A stretch of 64,000 nucleotides of DNA. Source: Mesorhizobium ciceri biovar biserrulae WSM1271 (GTDB lineage Bacteria > Pseudomonadota > Alphaproteobacteria > Rhizobiales > Rhizobiaceae). Below, piece after piece: positions 35,974 through 43,964 of this stretch. The stretch is taken from assembly GCF_000185905.1 (NCBI RefSeq), contig NC_014918.1, positions 1 to 64,000 on the forward strand, given 5' to 3'. A program made the position numbers and the translations under genes. A model generated the notes under the pieces. The model was not told the DNA's origin, searched no databases, and was given only the letters and a program-made list of their open reading frames with translations. Every line of letters starts with the position of its first letter. Position 1 is the first letter of the stretch.

Positions 35974-36325
35974 CTGACAGGCCAGAGACGGCGTCGCGAT
36001 CTGTGCTGCTGGGCTGGCCCCCTACCGGAGCGCACCAGAGTTGTGAAGCCGATGAGCGGTATGTTTGAAGTGGCGGTCCGGCTCAACATGCGGCTGCGGG
36101 AACTGCTCTGCGGCTTTGCGCGCACGGTCGGCGACTCCGGTCGGCGAGGCGAAAGTCCTTGCGTTTCGGCGCATCCGGCGACCACACAGGTGGACAACAA
36201 AAGCCTGCGATCCGCTTCTGAGCGCGTGTGCTTTTATCGATGTAAGGAACTTCGCGCCGCAGGTTTAGACTAGCGATCTCTGGCGTGTCAACGCAAGAGA
36301 AGTCGGCGATCTCCGAAATCGGTTG

Positions 36326-36531
36326 AGTGATCAATGCTGTAGCGTTGTCCAGTGGCCGGCTGAGCCGCACGAGGCCTGTGATGCCTGCTACTCGGCTACG
36401 ATGGTCGGGAGTCTGGAGCCCACGCGCAAGACCGACTGAACTGAAACGGGCACAAAAGTCGGTTTCACCGAGAAAGTGTCTGCAACGCTGCCGTGGATGA
36501 CAGGGCCAAATTGCACATTCGATGGGTTTGC
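36326..36531 (+). pseudogene. DUF982 remnant
   Basis: QWPAEPHEACDACYSAT, a stop after PTRKTD, then PWMTGPNCTFDGF in frame match blocks of the intact DUF982 protein at 30275 (CDTCYSA, SWMTGPKIGSA). The N-terminal third is missing and a stop interrupts. The preceding DNA from 35974 holds no supported gene. Confidence 0.5.
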
Positions 36532-36535
36532 TGAT

Positions 36536-36772
36536 TTATTCCAGACGGGTGCCCGGTTCAGCCGGGTCGTCTTCGTCGGGCTTAAGCAGGTCGATAAGCG
36601 CGGCCGCTCGTGTTCCCGGAAGCGGGCGCCCCTGTCCCATTAACGCCTCGTCAGCAAAAGCCCATGCCCATGCCTCTCTCAATTCCTCGATCGACGCACC
36701 CGTTGCGATGATCTCCGCAACCGTAATATCGTCGGCTGATCCAATGACGGAGAGAACTTCTTGCCGTGTCAT
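36536..36772 (-). CDS. Small conserved rhizobial protein
   Basis: 78 residues: MTRQEVLSVIGSADDITVAE, IIATGASIEELREAWAWAFA, DEALMGQGRPLPGTRAAALI. The regular helical pattern and lack of frame damage support a real gene; I recall similar short rhizobial proteins of unknown function. The 480 bases upstream, to the diguanylate cyclase end, contain no supported gene. Confidence 0.7.
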   Translation of the reverse strand: MTRQEVLSVIGSADDITVAEIIATGASIEELREAWAWAFADEALMGQGRPLPGTRAAALIDLLKPDEDDPAEPGTRLE

Positions 36773-37250
36773 CGTTTGACCGCGTTCTGACTACAACTGA
36801 ACTAGATGGAGATTTCATGGAGCACTTGCAACCGATCTAATGAGGGCTGTCGCAGGATTCCCTTGCGCAAGATCAGGGGCTGCGCAATGGGCGCCATTCA
36901 CCTAGCCAAACGCGCGCCACATAGGGCGCAGGGCGCAGAAATCGACGGAGCCCATGCGCTCGGCATTTGCGAAGACCCGGCAAGTCATCCAGATGATCGC
37001 CCATCACTGAGGCCATTTGGTGGAACTCCCCCTGTATCACCCACGCAGCCGGAATCGGCCATGGGTGTTCTGAACAACCCGGAAACTCGTTTCAGGGGAT
37101 TATTCTCGAAATCGTAGTCTGCCGGGCGCGATGTGGAGATTACAGGGGAACCCTTCGTCTCGGTGGTCCAAAGTCCCTGAACTAACCTGTTATCGTCGAC
37201 GCACGGGAAACCCCGTGATTCAGAAGAGCAGATCTCGGGCCACGCACGGC

Positions 37251-38558
37251 CTATGCCCCGAGGCTGCCCGGCCGAATCTGTTTGCGCGCGGATAACTCCG
37301 GTCTGTGAAGCAGCACCCTGTTGCGGCCCGTCTGCTTGGCAAGGTAAAGTGCGGCATCCGCTCGCTGCTGTAACTGCTCCGGCGAGATCGCCTCAGAGGT
37401 CTGAACGGCAACTCCAATGCTCAGGGTGACCCAGCGCGACACACGGGATCCAGGGTTGGGCAAAGCGGCAGCCTCGACGCTCTTACGCATTCGTTCAGCC
37501 ACAGCGGCGGCCTCTTCCTCGTTCACCCCGGGCAGGAGCACGAGGAATTCTTCGCCGCCATAACGGGCAACGTGATCGCGATCACGCCTCACGTTTTCCT
37601 TCAAGATAGTTGCGACCCTTACCAAACACCGATCTCCCTCCGCATGGCCGAGGTGGTCGTTTAGCTTCTTGAAGTTGTCAATGTCGCACATCAGCATCGC
37701 GGCACCGGCAAGGCAACGTTTGTCACTTCCCCATAGGCGCTCGAGTGTTTCCGTCATCCAGCGACGGTTGGAGATGCCGGTGAGTGGATCGGTCCTCGCC
37801 AGGAGTACCAGTCGATCATTCGCTTTCGCCAGTTCGGCGACCCTGCGTCGGTCGCGAAGCTCAAAGAGGAAAGTCTTTTGAGCAAGAATTGTCATGATGC
37901 GCCGCGCGGCCACCGTTGCAAAGATACCGCTGGCGAAGAACAGCGTTCCAGCCACTGCACTCCCATGCGCGATGGCCGGGTTCTGCAGTTGAAGCATGAG
38001 ATAGAGTCCGAGCGCCAGCGCAGCGATCGTCATCGTCCACGCCAGGGGGATCCCGAAGATTATGATGGCTGTGATGGCCACGAACAACATGACGTTCAAT
38101 TGCCGTTCGTAGAACTCGCCACCAGCGCTTGCTCCGACCAATGCGACTGACAACAAGATCAGGAACATGCCTGCGATCAGCGAAGCTCCTTGGAGCCAAG
38201 GCGCCTGCGGTTTACGCCAGGCTAGGACCACGGCCAACGCGACGGGCGGGATGATGGCGCCGGGCAGGAGCATGGACTGCGCTACGCCCCATGGAAGCAA
38301 CGCCGCGTTCAGTGCCAACGTCAGCACATCCAAAAATGCCACCCAGATCATCCACGCGCGGATGATTTTCGCCGTTTGCGACCAGACACGTGCTCGAAAT
38401 AGGCGTTCGATCTCGCCACGCAGGCTGATTTCGCGCGTACGGCGCGCCAGAAACCGGTCGACCTCAGCGGCTAGGGCAGGATCATCCTGCACATCGGGGG
38501 GCATCAGATCTGACAAGTCGATAGGCCCTACGCTGCTTTCTCCTGAACATCTATCCAA
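37251..38558 (-). CDS. Membrane diguanylate cyclase (GGDEF)
   Basis: 435 residues: a cytosolic N-terminus, six predicted transmembrane helices (about residues 68-215), a short coiled linker, then a GGDEF domain starting DPLTGISNRRWM. The active-site motif is GGEEF near residue 333, with DIDNFKKLND for metal and substrate. An inhibitory RxxD site (RDRD) sits five residues before the motif as in PleD. It should make cyclic di-GMP and be feedback-inhibited. The membrane part is not a known sensor fold; signal unknown. Confidence 0.93.
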   Translation of the reverse strand: MDRCSGESSVGPIDLSDLMPPDVQDDPALAAEVDRFLARRTREISLRGEIERLFRARVWSQTAKIIRAWMIWVAFLDVLTLALNAALLPWGVAQSMLLPGAIIPPVALAVVLAWRKPQAPWLQGASLIAGMFLILLSVALVGASAGGEFYERQLNVMLFVAITAIIIFGIPLAWTMTIAALALGLYLMLQLQNPAIAHGSAVAGTLFFASGIFATVAARRIMTILAQKTFLFELRDRRRVAELAKANDRLVLLARTDPLTGISNRRWMTETLERLWGSDKRCLAGAAMLMCDIDNFKKLNDHLGHAEGDRCLVRVATILKENVRRDRDHVARYGGEEFLVLLPGVNEEEAAAVAERMRKSVEAAALPNPGSRVSRWVTLSIGVAVQTSEAISPEQLQQRADAALYLAKQTGRNRVLLHRPELSARKQIRPGSLGA

Positions 38559-38837
38559 GCCATAGGCGGTCGGCGGTGGGCAAGCATGTCAACTTACCCT
38601 GAAGATTTGATTTATAGCTGCGATTTGCGAACACTCAGTCCCAAACCATCCGATGCTCGATGCGCGTTACCCGAATTAACCTTTGTAATTGCGGTGGCGC
38701 TGCACCGCTGTTATCCACGCCCCGCCGCCGGGCTCGGCGAAATGTCCCGAGAGCTTCTGAAGTTGACCGCGTGAAGGAACGGGTGATGCCGATTCTTGTC
38801 ATGTCGACCTTTCGAGTATTGCCTGCAGACCAACAGG

Positions 38838-39089
38838 ATGGATTTGGCCATGAAAGGAAGCCGACCGGTTATTTCGTTGTTGGATTTCGACATACTCTCC
38901 CGGGCTCTTACGTCAGCCATCAGGGAGAGCCCGGAATCCGATTCGACGGTCCAGGCCCGCGAGCTTGTGTGCCTATACACCGGGAAAAAGTCAGCCGACC
39001 AAAATTTGATCGCGGCCTTGCTTCACGCCAGTCGCGCCCAGCTGGACGTGGAAGCATCCAAGGCCAATCGCCCGGCCAGAATTGACTGA
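38838..39089 (+). CDS. Small hypothetical protein
   Basis: 83 residues, MDLAMKGSRPVISLLDFDIL... with helical, well-balanced composition (SRALTSAIRESPESD, QNLIAALLHASRAQLDVE). The frame opens at 38796 but ATG 38838, after AACAGG, is likelier. A GGAAC-N17-GTC sequence, one base off the EcfG form, lies at 38775-38799. No domain recognised. Confidence 0.45.
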   Translation: MDLAMKGSRPVISLLDFDILSRALTSAIRESPESDSTVQARELVCLYTGKKSADQNLIAALLHASRAQLDVEASKANRPARID

Positions 39090-39421
39090 GTGCCTGCATC
39101 TGCTCGACGTGACCTCTCACCGGGTTGTCTCCTCGACGGAGCTACGTCCGAGACGAAGCCCAAAGGCGCGACCGACTGAGACGCAGAGCAGAATTCCCGC
39201 AGGCGACAGGACGAATATCCTGACCGCGACACGATAGCCAGCAGGTCACCGAATGGACCTTTGGAAGTCATGGCAGCGGGTTGGACTTCGATCGAGATAG
39301 CCGAGGCCATCGAGCATCCGGCCGTGGCCGACCGTCGTGGGCGCGAGGAAAACGCTGCTCTAGATCCTGCTGCTCGCACGAGCATTTTTACCCCAGGGCC
39401 ATAAATTTTGCACTGACCTGA

Positions 39422-39446
39422 GGAACACGCATCTGCAGTCGAAGTT
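39422..39446 (+). promoter_or_regulatory. EcfG-type stress promoter with no clear gene
   Basis: GGAAC (39422-39426), 17 bases, GTT (39444-39446). Downstream come two GC-rich hairpins rather than a convincing protein gene, so it may drive a small RNA. Confidence 0.45.
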
Positions 39447-39503
39447 CGGGATGTGCTTGGTGAGGACGACTCCCTCCTTGAAACGACCAAGCTCTGGTGC
39501 GAG

Positions 39504-39538
39504 GGCCCGCCTCCGGTTCCGAGACCCGGTGGCGGGCC
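39504..39538 (+). other. Hairpin GGCCCGCC/GGCGGGCC, first of two
   Basis: Perfect eight-base arms with a further CCGG/CCGG inner pairing, about 55 bases after the predicted EcfG start point. A similar hairpin lies at 39641-39676. Region 39090-40028 otherwise lacks a supported gene. Confidence 0.45.
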
Positions 39539-39640
39539 TGTGCAATGCAAGCAAGCGTTAAGTTTTTTCTGCAGGCCTGGACCTCTCTCTGAAATCGAAG
39601 TTGGGTCTGCAGCTTGGCTCCCGGGCCAGGTCTCAAAGCA

Positions 39641-39676
39641 GGGCCCGCCGCTGTTTGTGTCCTCAGTGGCGGGCCC
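39641..39676 (+). other. Hairpin GGGCCCGCC/GGCGGGCCC, second of two
   Basis: Perfect nine-base arms around an 18-base loop. No strong T-run follows, so it is a stem-loop of unknown role; it may end a stress-induced small RNA. Confidence 0.45.
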
Positions 39677-39762
39677 ACTTCGTTTCCGCTCAACGCTACA
39701 TTGCGATTGACTAAAGCAACGAACATCCAATGAACGCAATCTCACATGCATCGATCCATGGC

Positions 39763-39870
39763 CAGGTCGGCACGATCATTTTTTGGGTGACGGTGACCAC
39801 GCCGACCAGTTGGTCACAAGGAGAACCAAACGACGAGACCTATAGCTACGGGCACAACGGCAATCCGGCC
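39763..39870 (+). repeat. Conserved hairpin-RBS element, copy B
   Basis: Same block order as copy A (29677-29797): AGGTCGGCACG, GGGTGACGGTGACC, GCCGACC, GGTCACAAGGAG, CCAAAC, CTACGGGCA, AACGGCAATCC. The outer GGTCGG/CCGACC stem is kept despite sequence change in the loop. No supported gene follows before the end of ku. Confidence 0.5.
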
Positions 39871-40028
39871 CTCCGCGATTTGTCGCGTCGGGTGTTCTTT
39901 CCTCCCGATTGCCGCAGCGTCGCAGTGCGACGAGCCGGTGAGATTGGCCGAAGGCCTGACGCCGGAAACGCGCGAGCGCGCCAAAACTACTGGATGATGC
40001 GCGGTGATGGTGGGATTGCTATCTTTAA

Positions 40029-40853
40029 CTATGCCGATTTGCGGCTCTTGGCCTTTGGCCGGTCTTGGCCGATGCCTTCCTTGGCGAGGCTCTTTCGCAA
40101 AACCGAGGCCAGGTCGACCACGTTCTCCTGAGGCTTTGGCGCTGGTTTCGGCGGTTTTTTGCCCTTGCGCTTGGCGTCGATCATGGCAATCAACGCATCC
40201 TCGTAAGTATCCTCGAATTTCGAAGGATCGAACTTTGTCACCTTCTTGTCGATGAGAAGCCCCGCGATTTCGAGCAAATCCGAATCGTAATTTGGGCTTT
40301 TCACGTCATTAAAGACGGTGTCTTCCGATGTCATCTCATTGTGGGTGCGCAACTCGGTCAGCAGCATTCCTTTTTCAAGCGGCTGTATCAATACTTCGCG
40401 GCCGCGCTGATAGAGTACGACGCAGGAACGTGCCGCGACGCGCTTCTTGGCCATCGCATCGCGCAGGACGGCAAAGGCCTCAAGGGAAGCGCCATCTGCC
40501 GGGATCAAGTAGTAGGGCTTTTCGAGATAGCGCGTGTCGATCTCGGCAACCGGAACAAAGGAATCGACGTCGAGTGTATGCTGCGACGTCAGTTTCAGTT
40601 TTTTGATCTCGTCCGGCTCGACTTGTATGAACTCGCCCTTGTCCGCCTCGTAGCCTTTGATCTGATCCGCGACTTCGACAACATCGCCGGTCCCTTCATC
40701 GACATAGGCGCTCTTGACGGGCAAGCCGTTCTTGCGGTTCAGAATCTTGAAGTGGATCTTGGATGCCTCGCTTGTAGCACCAACTATCTTCACCCCGCAC
40801 GACACGGAACCGACCCTCAGAAAACCCTTCCAGACCGCGCGCGGCGCCACCAT
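40029..40853 (-). CDS. ku: Ku protein for non-homologous end joining
   Basis: 274 residues, the bacterial Ku core: RAVWKGFLRVGSVSCGVKIV, IHFKILNRKNG, KGEFIQVEPDEIKKL, and LEKGMLLTELRTHNEM. It binds DNA double-strand ends as a ring-shaped homodimer and recruits ligase. The C-terminal tail is Lys/Pro-rich, as usual. An EcfG promoter lies 33 bases upstream, and the DNA ligase gene is next upstream on the same strand. Confidence 0.95.
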   Translation of the reverse strand: MVAPRAVWKGFLRVGSVSCGVKIVGATSEASKIHFKILNRKNGLPVKSAYVDEGTGDVVEVADQIKGYEADKGEFIQVEPDEIKKLKLTSQHTLDVDSFVPVAEIDTRYLEKPYYLIPADGASLEAFAVLRDAMAKKRVAARSCVVLYQRGREVLIQPLEKGMLLTELRTHNEMTSEDTVFNDVKSPNYDSDLLEIAGLLIDKKVTKFDPSKFEDTYEDALIAMIDAKRKGKKPPKPAPKPQENVVDLASVLRKSLAKEGIGQDRPKAKSRKSA

Positions 40854-40885
40854 GCCGTTTCTCCTAGACGTGCCGATGTCGGCAC

Positions 40886-40910
40886 AACGTCAGCCACACG
40901 GTTCTGTTCC
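40886..40910 (-). promoter_or_regulatory. EcfG-type stress promoter of ku
   Basis: On the minus strand GGAAC (40906-40910), 17 bases, GTT (40886-40888), ending 33 bases before the ku ATG. Stress or stationary-phase control of Ku/ligase genes by this sigma factor is known from rhizobia. Confidence 0.7.
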
Positions 40911-40945
40911 GCAATGTGGGCAGCACTCCTTGCCAAGCCCAAGAA

Positions 40946-41806
40946 TTATTCCTCCCGGTAATCCAGCAGCTTCGCATGGCGAAGCTTCTCCTCGCCTTTC
41001 AGGAACCGCACGCGACCGACCAGACCAGGCTTGAGCCATTCGGCCTTTTCTTTCTTGAGACCGATCGGCACTGGTCCCCCGACCTTCCCTTGCACGCGAT
41101 CCCAAAGTCGCTGGCGCTTGTCAGCTTTAAACGCAACGAAAGCGCCGCCGGCATATCGGCCTTTGTCGGCCATGAGCACCATTGAGGGCTTTCCGGCCTC
41201 GCGCTGCACGCCAATAATGTCCATTTCCTTTTCGGCATAGCACTTGATCTTGCGCCAGTTCATCGTCGGTCCGCTGCGATAGACGCTGTCCTTGCGCTTC
41301 GAGACCATGCCCTCCAACCCTGCCCTGTCGACCAGGTGATAAACCGCGTCACCGGTGCCGGGCATCGCTTTGCTGACCTGAATGCGGCCGACGGCTGGAA
41401 TCAGTTCCTGCAGGATCTCGCGGCGGTCTTCCACCGGCATGTTGCGCAAATCATGCCCGTTCAGGTGCAGGAGGTCGAATGCCACCAAATACAGATCGCG
41501 CGACGGCTCACGACGGGTGACGGCTGACTGCAGGGCCTGGAAGTCGGACAGGCCGGCCTCGTTGACCGTGATTGTCTCGCCATCGATGATGAAACTTTCC
41601 GCCTCGATCGCCTCCGCCTCTCCGGCAAGTTCGATATAGCGGCCTGTCCAGTCGTATCCGTTCTTGGTGAACAGCCGGATCCCGTTTTCATCCTTCATGA
41701 TTTGGGTCCGATACCCGTCGAATTTGATCTCATGGAGCCATTCGTCGCCCTGCGGTGGCGTTTCGACCAGCTCGGGCTCCATGGGCTTGATGAACTTCAG
41801 ACGCAT
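40946..41806 (-). CDS. ATP-dependent DNA ligase (LigD ligase-domain type)
   Basis: 286 residues, ligase core only: the lysine motif EIKFDGYR (Lys28), FIIDGETI, LVAFDLLHLNG, GLEGMVSKRKDS and NWRKIKC motifs, then an OB-fold segment (GRYAGGAFVAF to RVRFLKGEEKLRHAKLLDY). It lacks the polymerase and nuclease domains of full LigD, so it is a stand-alone end-joining ligase. It lies before ku on the same strand, which ties it to repair of double-strand breaks. Confidence 0.92.
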   Translation of the reverse strand: MRLKFIKPMEPELVETPPQGDEWLHEIKFDGYRTQIMKDENGIRLFTKNGYDWTGRYIELAGEAEAIEAESFIIDGETITVNEAGLSDFQALQSAVTRREPSRDLYLVAFDLLHLNGHDLRNMPVEDRREILQELIPAVGRIQVSKAMPGTGDAVYHLVDRAGLEGMVSKRKDSVYRSGPTMNWRKIKCYAEKEMDIIGVQREAGKPSMVLMADKGRYAGGAFVAFKADKRQRLWDRVQGKVGGPVPIGLKKEKAEWLKPGLVGRVRFLKGEEKLRHAKLLDYREE

Positions 41807-41827
41807 GCGCTGACTCGCATAGTGCGA

Positions 41828-41881
41828 TTCAATTACCGCACGCTAAAATGGTTCCGGAACATTTTAGGCGAATTGAATGTT
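41828..41881. promoter_or_regulatory. Nested palindrome with EcfG-type -35 between ligase and a zinc-finger gene
   Basis: TTCAATT (41828-41834) mirrors AATTGAA (41871-41877), and inside it CTAAAATG (41843-41850) mirrors CATTTTAG (41860-41867) around TTCCGGAA. The centre gives a GGAAC in each direction. To the right GGAAC-N18-GTT (41856-41881) fits EcfG; to the left no GTT is found at 17-18. It may be a shared operator or divergent promoter. Confidence 0.45.
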
Positions 41882-41889
41882 TGATGGTT

Positions 41890-42117
41890 ATGACGAAGCT
41901 ATCCGACCTTGGACCGCCGATTCCCGGCACGCAGCACGGCGGCGAGCCTGCCGACGAGCGCGACAATTTCATGACCTGTCCGGTCTGCGGCCAGCCGTTC
42001 GACATGCGCGATTTCCGCCAGGTCGCTTGGCACAATCTGCCTCAGCATGAACCGCTGGAATCGGAGGTTGCCACGGGCCGGAACGCGAACTGGTTGCGGA
42101 TCCGACCATTGAAATAG
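41890..42117 (+). CDS. Small CxxC zinc-finger protein
   Basis: 75 residues with the core MTCPVCGQPFDMRDFRQVAW and HNLPQHEPLE, giving two Cys and two His for a zinc site. Starts at 41884, 41890 or 41971 are possible; none has a strong ribosome site, and the upstream promoter leaves almost no leader. The last 20 residues overlap the KTSC gene on the other strand and may be run-on. Related remnant at 20690-20860. Function unknown. Confidence 0.5.
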   Translation: MTKLSDLGPPIPGTQHGGEPADERDNFMTCPVCGQPFDMRDFRQVAWHNLPQHEPLESEVATGRNANWLRIRPLK

Positions 42118-42266
42118 CGGCCCTTGGCAAAGGCAGATTTGAAATCGGCGACAATCTCCGGCGGTACATCCAGAAAGTCGTACTTCCTGCCACTCGCTAC
42201 AAACCACACTGAGAGAACCCTGGTTTCCGGGTCGTATTCGAACTTGCGTATTGAGGTCGACGGCAT
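42042..42266 (-). CDS. KTSC-domain protein
   Basis: 74 residues: MPSTSIRKFEYDPETRVLSV, WFVASGRKYDFLDVPPEIVA and FAKGRYFNGRIRNQF follow the KTSC pattern (a small fold also at the C-terminus of some lysyl-tRNA synthetases), with unknown function. The open frame reaches back to 42503 but homology begins at ATG 42264-42266. A matching EcfG promoter lies about 130 bases upstream, with a GGCCCGC/GCGGGCC hairpin in the leader. Confidence 0.75.
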   Translation of the reverse strand: MPSTSIRKFEYDPETRVLSVWFVASGRKYDFLDVPPEIVADFKSAFAKGRYFNGRIRNQFAFRPVATSDSSGSC

Positions 42267-42396
42267 GGTGCACCAGGTCATTGCCGGTGAGCGACCCGCG
42301 AGATGGCCCGCCCAGTGAGGAAGCAGAGAGCGGGCCGACCACGGCTGTACGTCCATGGCCATCATCGCCTCCACGGAAGGACGGTGACAGCATTCC

Positions 42397-42421
42397 AACT
42401 CCCATTGGATTTCGGTGTTCC
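42397..42421 (-). promoter_or_regulatory. EcfG-type stress promoter upstream of the KTSC gene
   Basis: Minus strand GGAAC (42417-42421), 17 bases, GTT (42397-42399). Confidence 0.55.
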
Positions 42422-42431
42422 ACACATAAAC

Positions 42432-42461
42432 AAAAAGGCCCGCCACCTCTCGGCAGCGGGC
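42432..42461 (-). terminator. Repeated-type terminator 1
   Basis: Minus strand GCCCGC-type arms (42438-42443 with 42456-42461) and a CTTTTTG tail. Same design as those at 45853, 46076 and 46300. No gene ending here was identified. Confidence 0.55.
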
Positions 42462-42543
42462 AGTGTAGGTCGCTAGGATCACCCAGCGGTACCTAAAGTA
42501 CACCCCGCCTCGCCAAAAGGGAAATGTTAGGTATCTCTAATGG

Positions 42544-42777
42544 ATGATTCGGACCCTGGAGCTGACCGTGGGGTATCAAATCCGAGAATATCCTGCGGGC
42601 CAGGTGATGGCGGAATACCGAGCTGGGGCCCCGACATCCTATTGGGCCGCCGCACAGGCAACGAAAATGCCCGTGACGCTACACCGATCCGGAAACTACT
42701 TTCTTGAGGCGACCGATGCGAGCACGGGAGGGTGTTCGCCTACCAATACACCGATTTGCTCTACTGAGTGGCTTTGA
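42544..42777 (+). CDS. Small hypothetical protein
   Basis: 77 residues starting MIRTLELTVGYQIREYPAGQ with VMAEYRAGAPTSYWAAAQAT. The first 50 residues look like a real small beta-alpha protein; the end is irregular. No clear ribosome site. Unrecognised. Confidence 0.35.
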   Translation: MIRTLELTVGYQIREYPAGQVMAEYRAGAPTSYWAAAQATKMPVTLHRSGNYFLEATDASTGGCSPTNTPICSTEWL

Positions 42778-42959
42778 GCAGCGGCTGCTGCTTCACCTCC
42801 GGGCCAAACCGGCCGCTCCATTCATAGCCGCAGCGGGCTGTCCTAGGGATAGTTGGACTGGACGGTGTGTTGATTCACCCCTGCTGGATGGCTGAGGTGC
42901 AAAACCATGCAAACCACAATGCCCCGATACGCGACAGAAAAGCCGTTGCATCGTCGACT

Positions 42960-43151
42960 TTATTCAAGCCGGAATTCAACCGCATGCTTGTCGGACTCAC
43001 GAATGAGGCCACTGTCCATGGCGGCTTCGAACGCCTTGGTGAAATACTGATCATCGGAGGCCTCGTGATCCTGCTGCGCAAGATCGATCGGCAGCGCTCC
43101 GATCACGCGGCCCGTTGTCTTCTCGATAACCGTGACGGTCCTCTGCATCAT
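42960..43151 (-). CDS. Small hypothetical protein coupled to entericidin
   Basis: 63 residues, MMQRTVTVIEKTTGRVIGAL with acidic, regular sequence after it (LAQQDHEASDDQYFTKAFEA). Its ATG overlaps the entericidin stop (ATGA), so translation is probably coupled. No domain recognised, but composition and coupling support a gene. Confidence 0.6.
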   Translation of the reverse strand: MMQRTVTVIEKTTGRVIGALPIDLAQQDHEASDDQYFTKAFEAAMDSGLIRESDKHAVEFRLE

Positions 43152-43288
43152 GGTTTGTTGCCCGTGTCGTCGACTGCGTTGGCCGTTGCCTTGACGTCCC
43201 GGCCGACGCCTCGGACGGTGTTGGCGCAGGCCGCAAGGGCAAAGGCACAGGCAAGAATGACAATCGGTGTGATGCGTAGCAGTTTCAT
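43148..43288 (-). CDS. Entericidin A/B-type lipoprotein
   Basis: 46 residues: MKLLRITPIVILACAFALAAC with a lipobox LAAC, then ANTVRGVGRDVKATANAVDD, the entericidin pattern. These are small outer-envelope lipoproteins, first described as toxin/antidote peptides under stationary-phase control. TAGGAGA precedes the ATG. It lies between two other small genes on the same strand (43301-43495 and 42960-43151). Confidence 0.85.
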   Translation of the reverse strand: MKLLRITPIVILACAFALAACANTVRGVGRDVKATANAVDDTGNKP

Positions 43289-43300
43289 GGACGGGTTCTC

Positions 43301-43495
43301 CTATTTGTGATTATCAAGTCCGCTTTGCCGTATCGCACCTGTAACCGCCATCACCTTGTTGTGGGCGGCCGCTTCATCTGCGGTGTCAAAGGGCGTTGCG
43401 ATGGTCGTCCCATCCAGAGCCAGTATCACAGCCAGGAACGGAAGGCCGATCAGCGGTGGTGCGTAGACAACGTACGCTGGGCGGGCATTCTTCAT
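43301..43495 (-). CDS. Small hypothetical protein
   Basis: 64 residues with a hydrophobic stretch (VVYAPPLIGLPFLAVILALD) and an acidic helical tail (DTADEAAAHNKVMAVTGAIR). It ends 13 bases before entericidin on the same strand. Real but weakly supported. The next 470 bases upstream have only scrambled frames. Confidence 0.45.
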   Translation of the reverse strand: MKNARPAYVVYAPPLIGLPFLAVILALDGTTIATPFDTADEAAAHNKVMAVTGAIRQSGLDNHK

Positions 43496-43964
43496 CGCCC
43501 ATGTAGCACCATTTGTCGGTCAGGACCTAATCCACCTTAAAATGCCGAAGCGCCTCTATTCTTCACATCGCCGACTTCCTGCACCACCGTGGCAAGCGAT
43601 TCCTCCTATAGGAAACAGCCATGATTTTCCTTCCGGGTAGTGATTGGGGTATGGTCGTGGAGAAATCTGCTGACAGCAAGTCGGCGACCTGGCCCCAAGT
43701 CCTATGCGTGCGAGGATGGCCATGGATCAGAAGCAGAGGCGGCTCAGATCCGCCATGCCGAAGCCTTATCGGCCGCCCTCGGTTTCCAACATTTCAAGCA
43801 CGAAGTTGTCGAACATCTGCCATCCTCAAAAAGGGCGGTTGTCGGCTTGAAGAACTCCATGAGCATGGATTGGTTCGGGACGTGCCAATCGCGACTGCAG
43901 ATCGTTTCGGCTCCCGGTTAGCTTTCGCTCAGGGCTCATTCTGGACGCGAATGGCTAGACGGAT

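Noticed and set aside
38775..38799. EcfG promoter
   Set aside because: GGAAC-N17-GTC; the last base differs from the consensus, so not counted.
39730..40131. 133-residue protein from copy B of the hairpin element
   Set aside because: Copy A is closed by stops in the matching frame and the conserved part looks like RNA structure.
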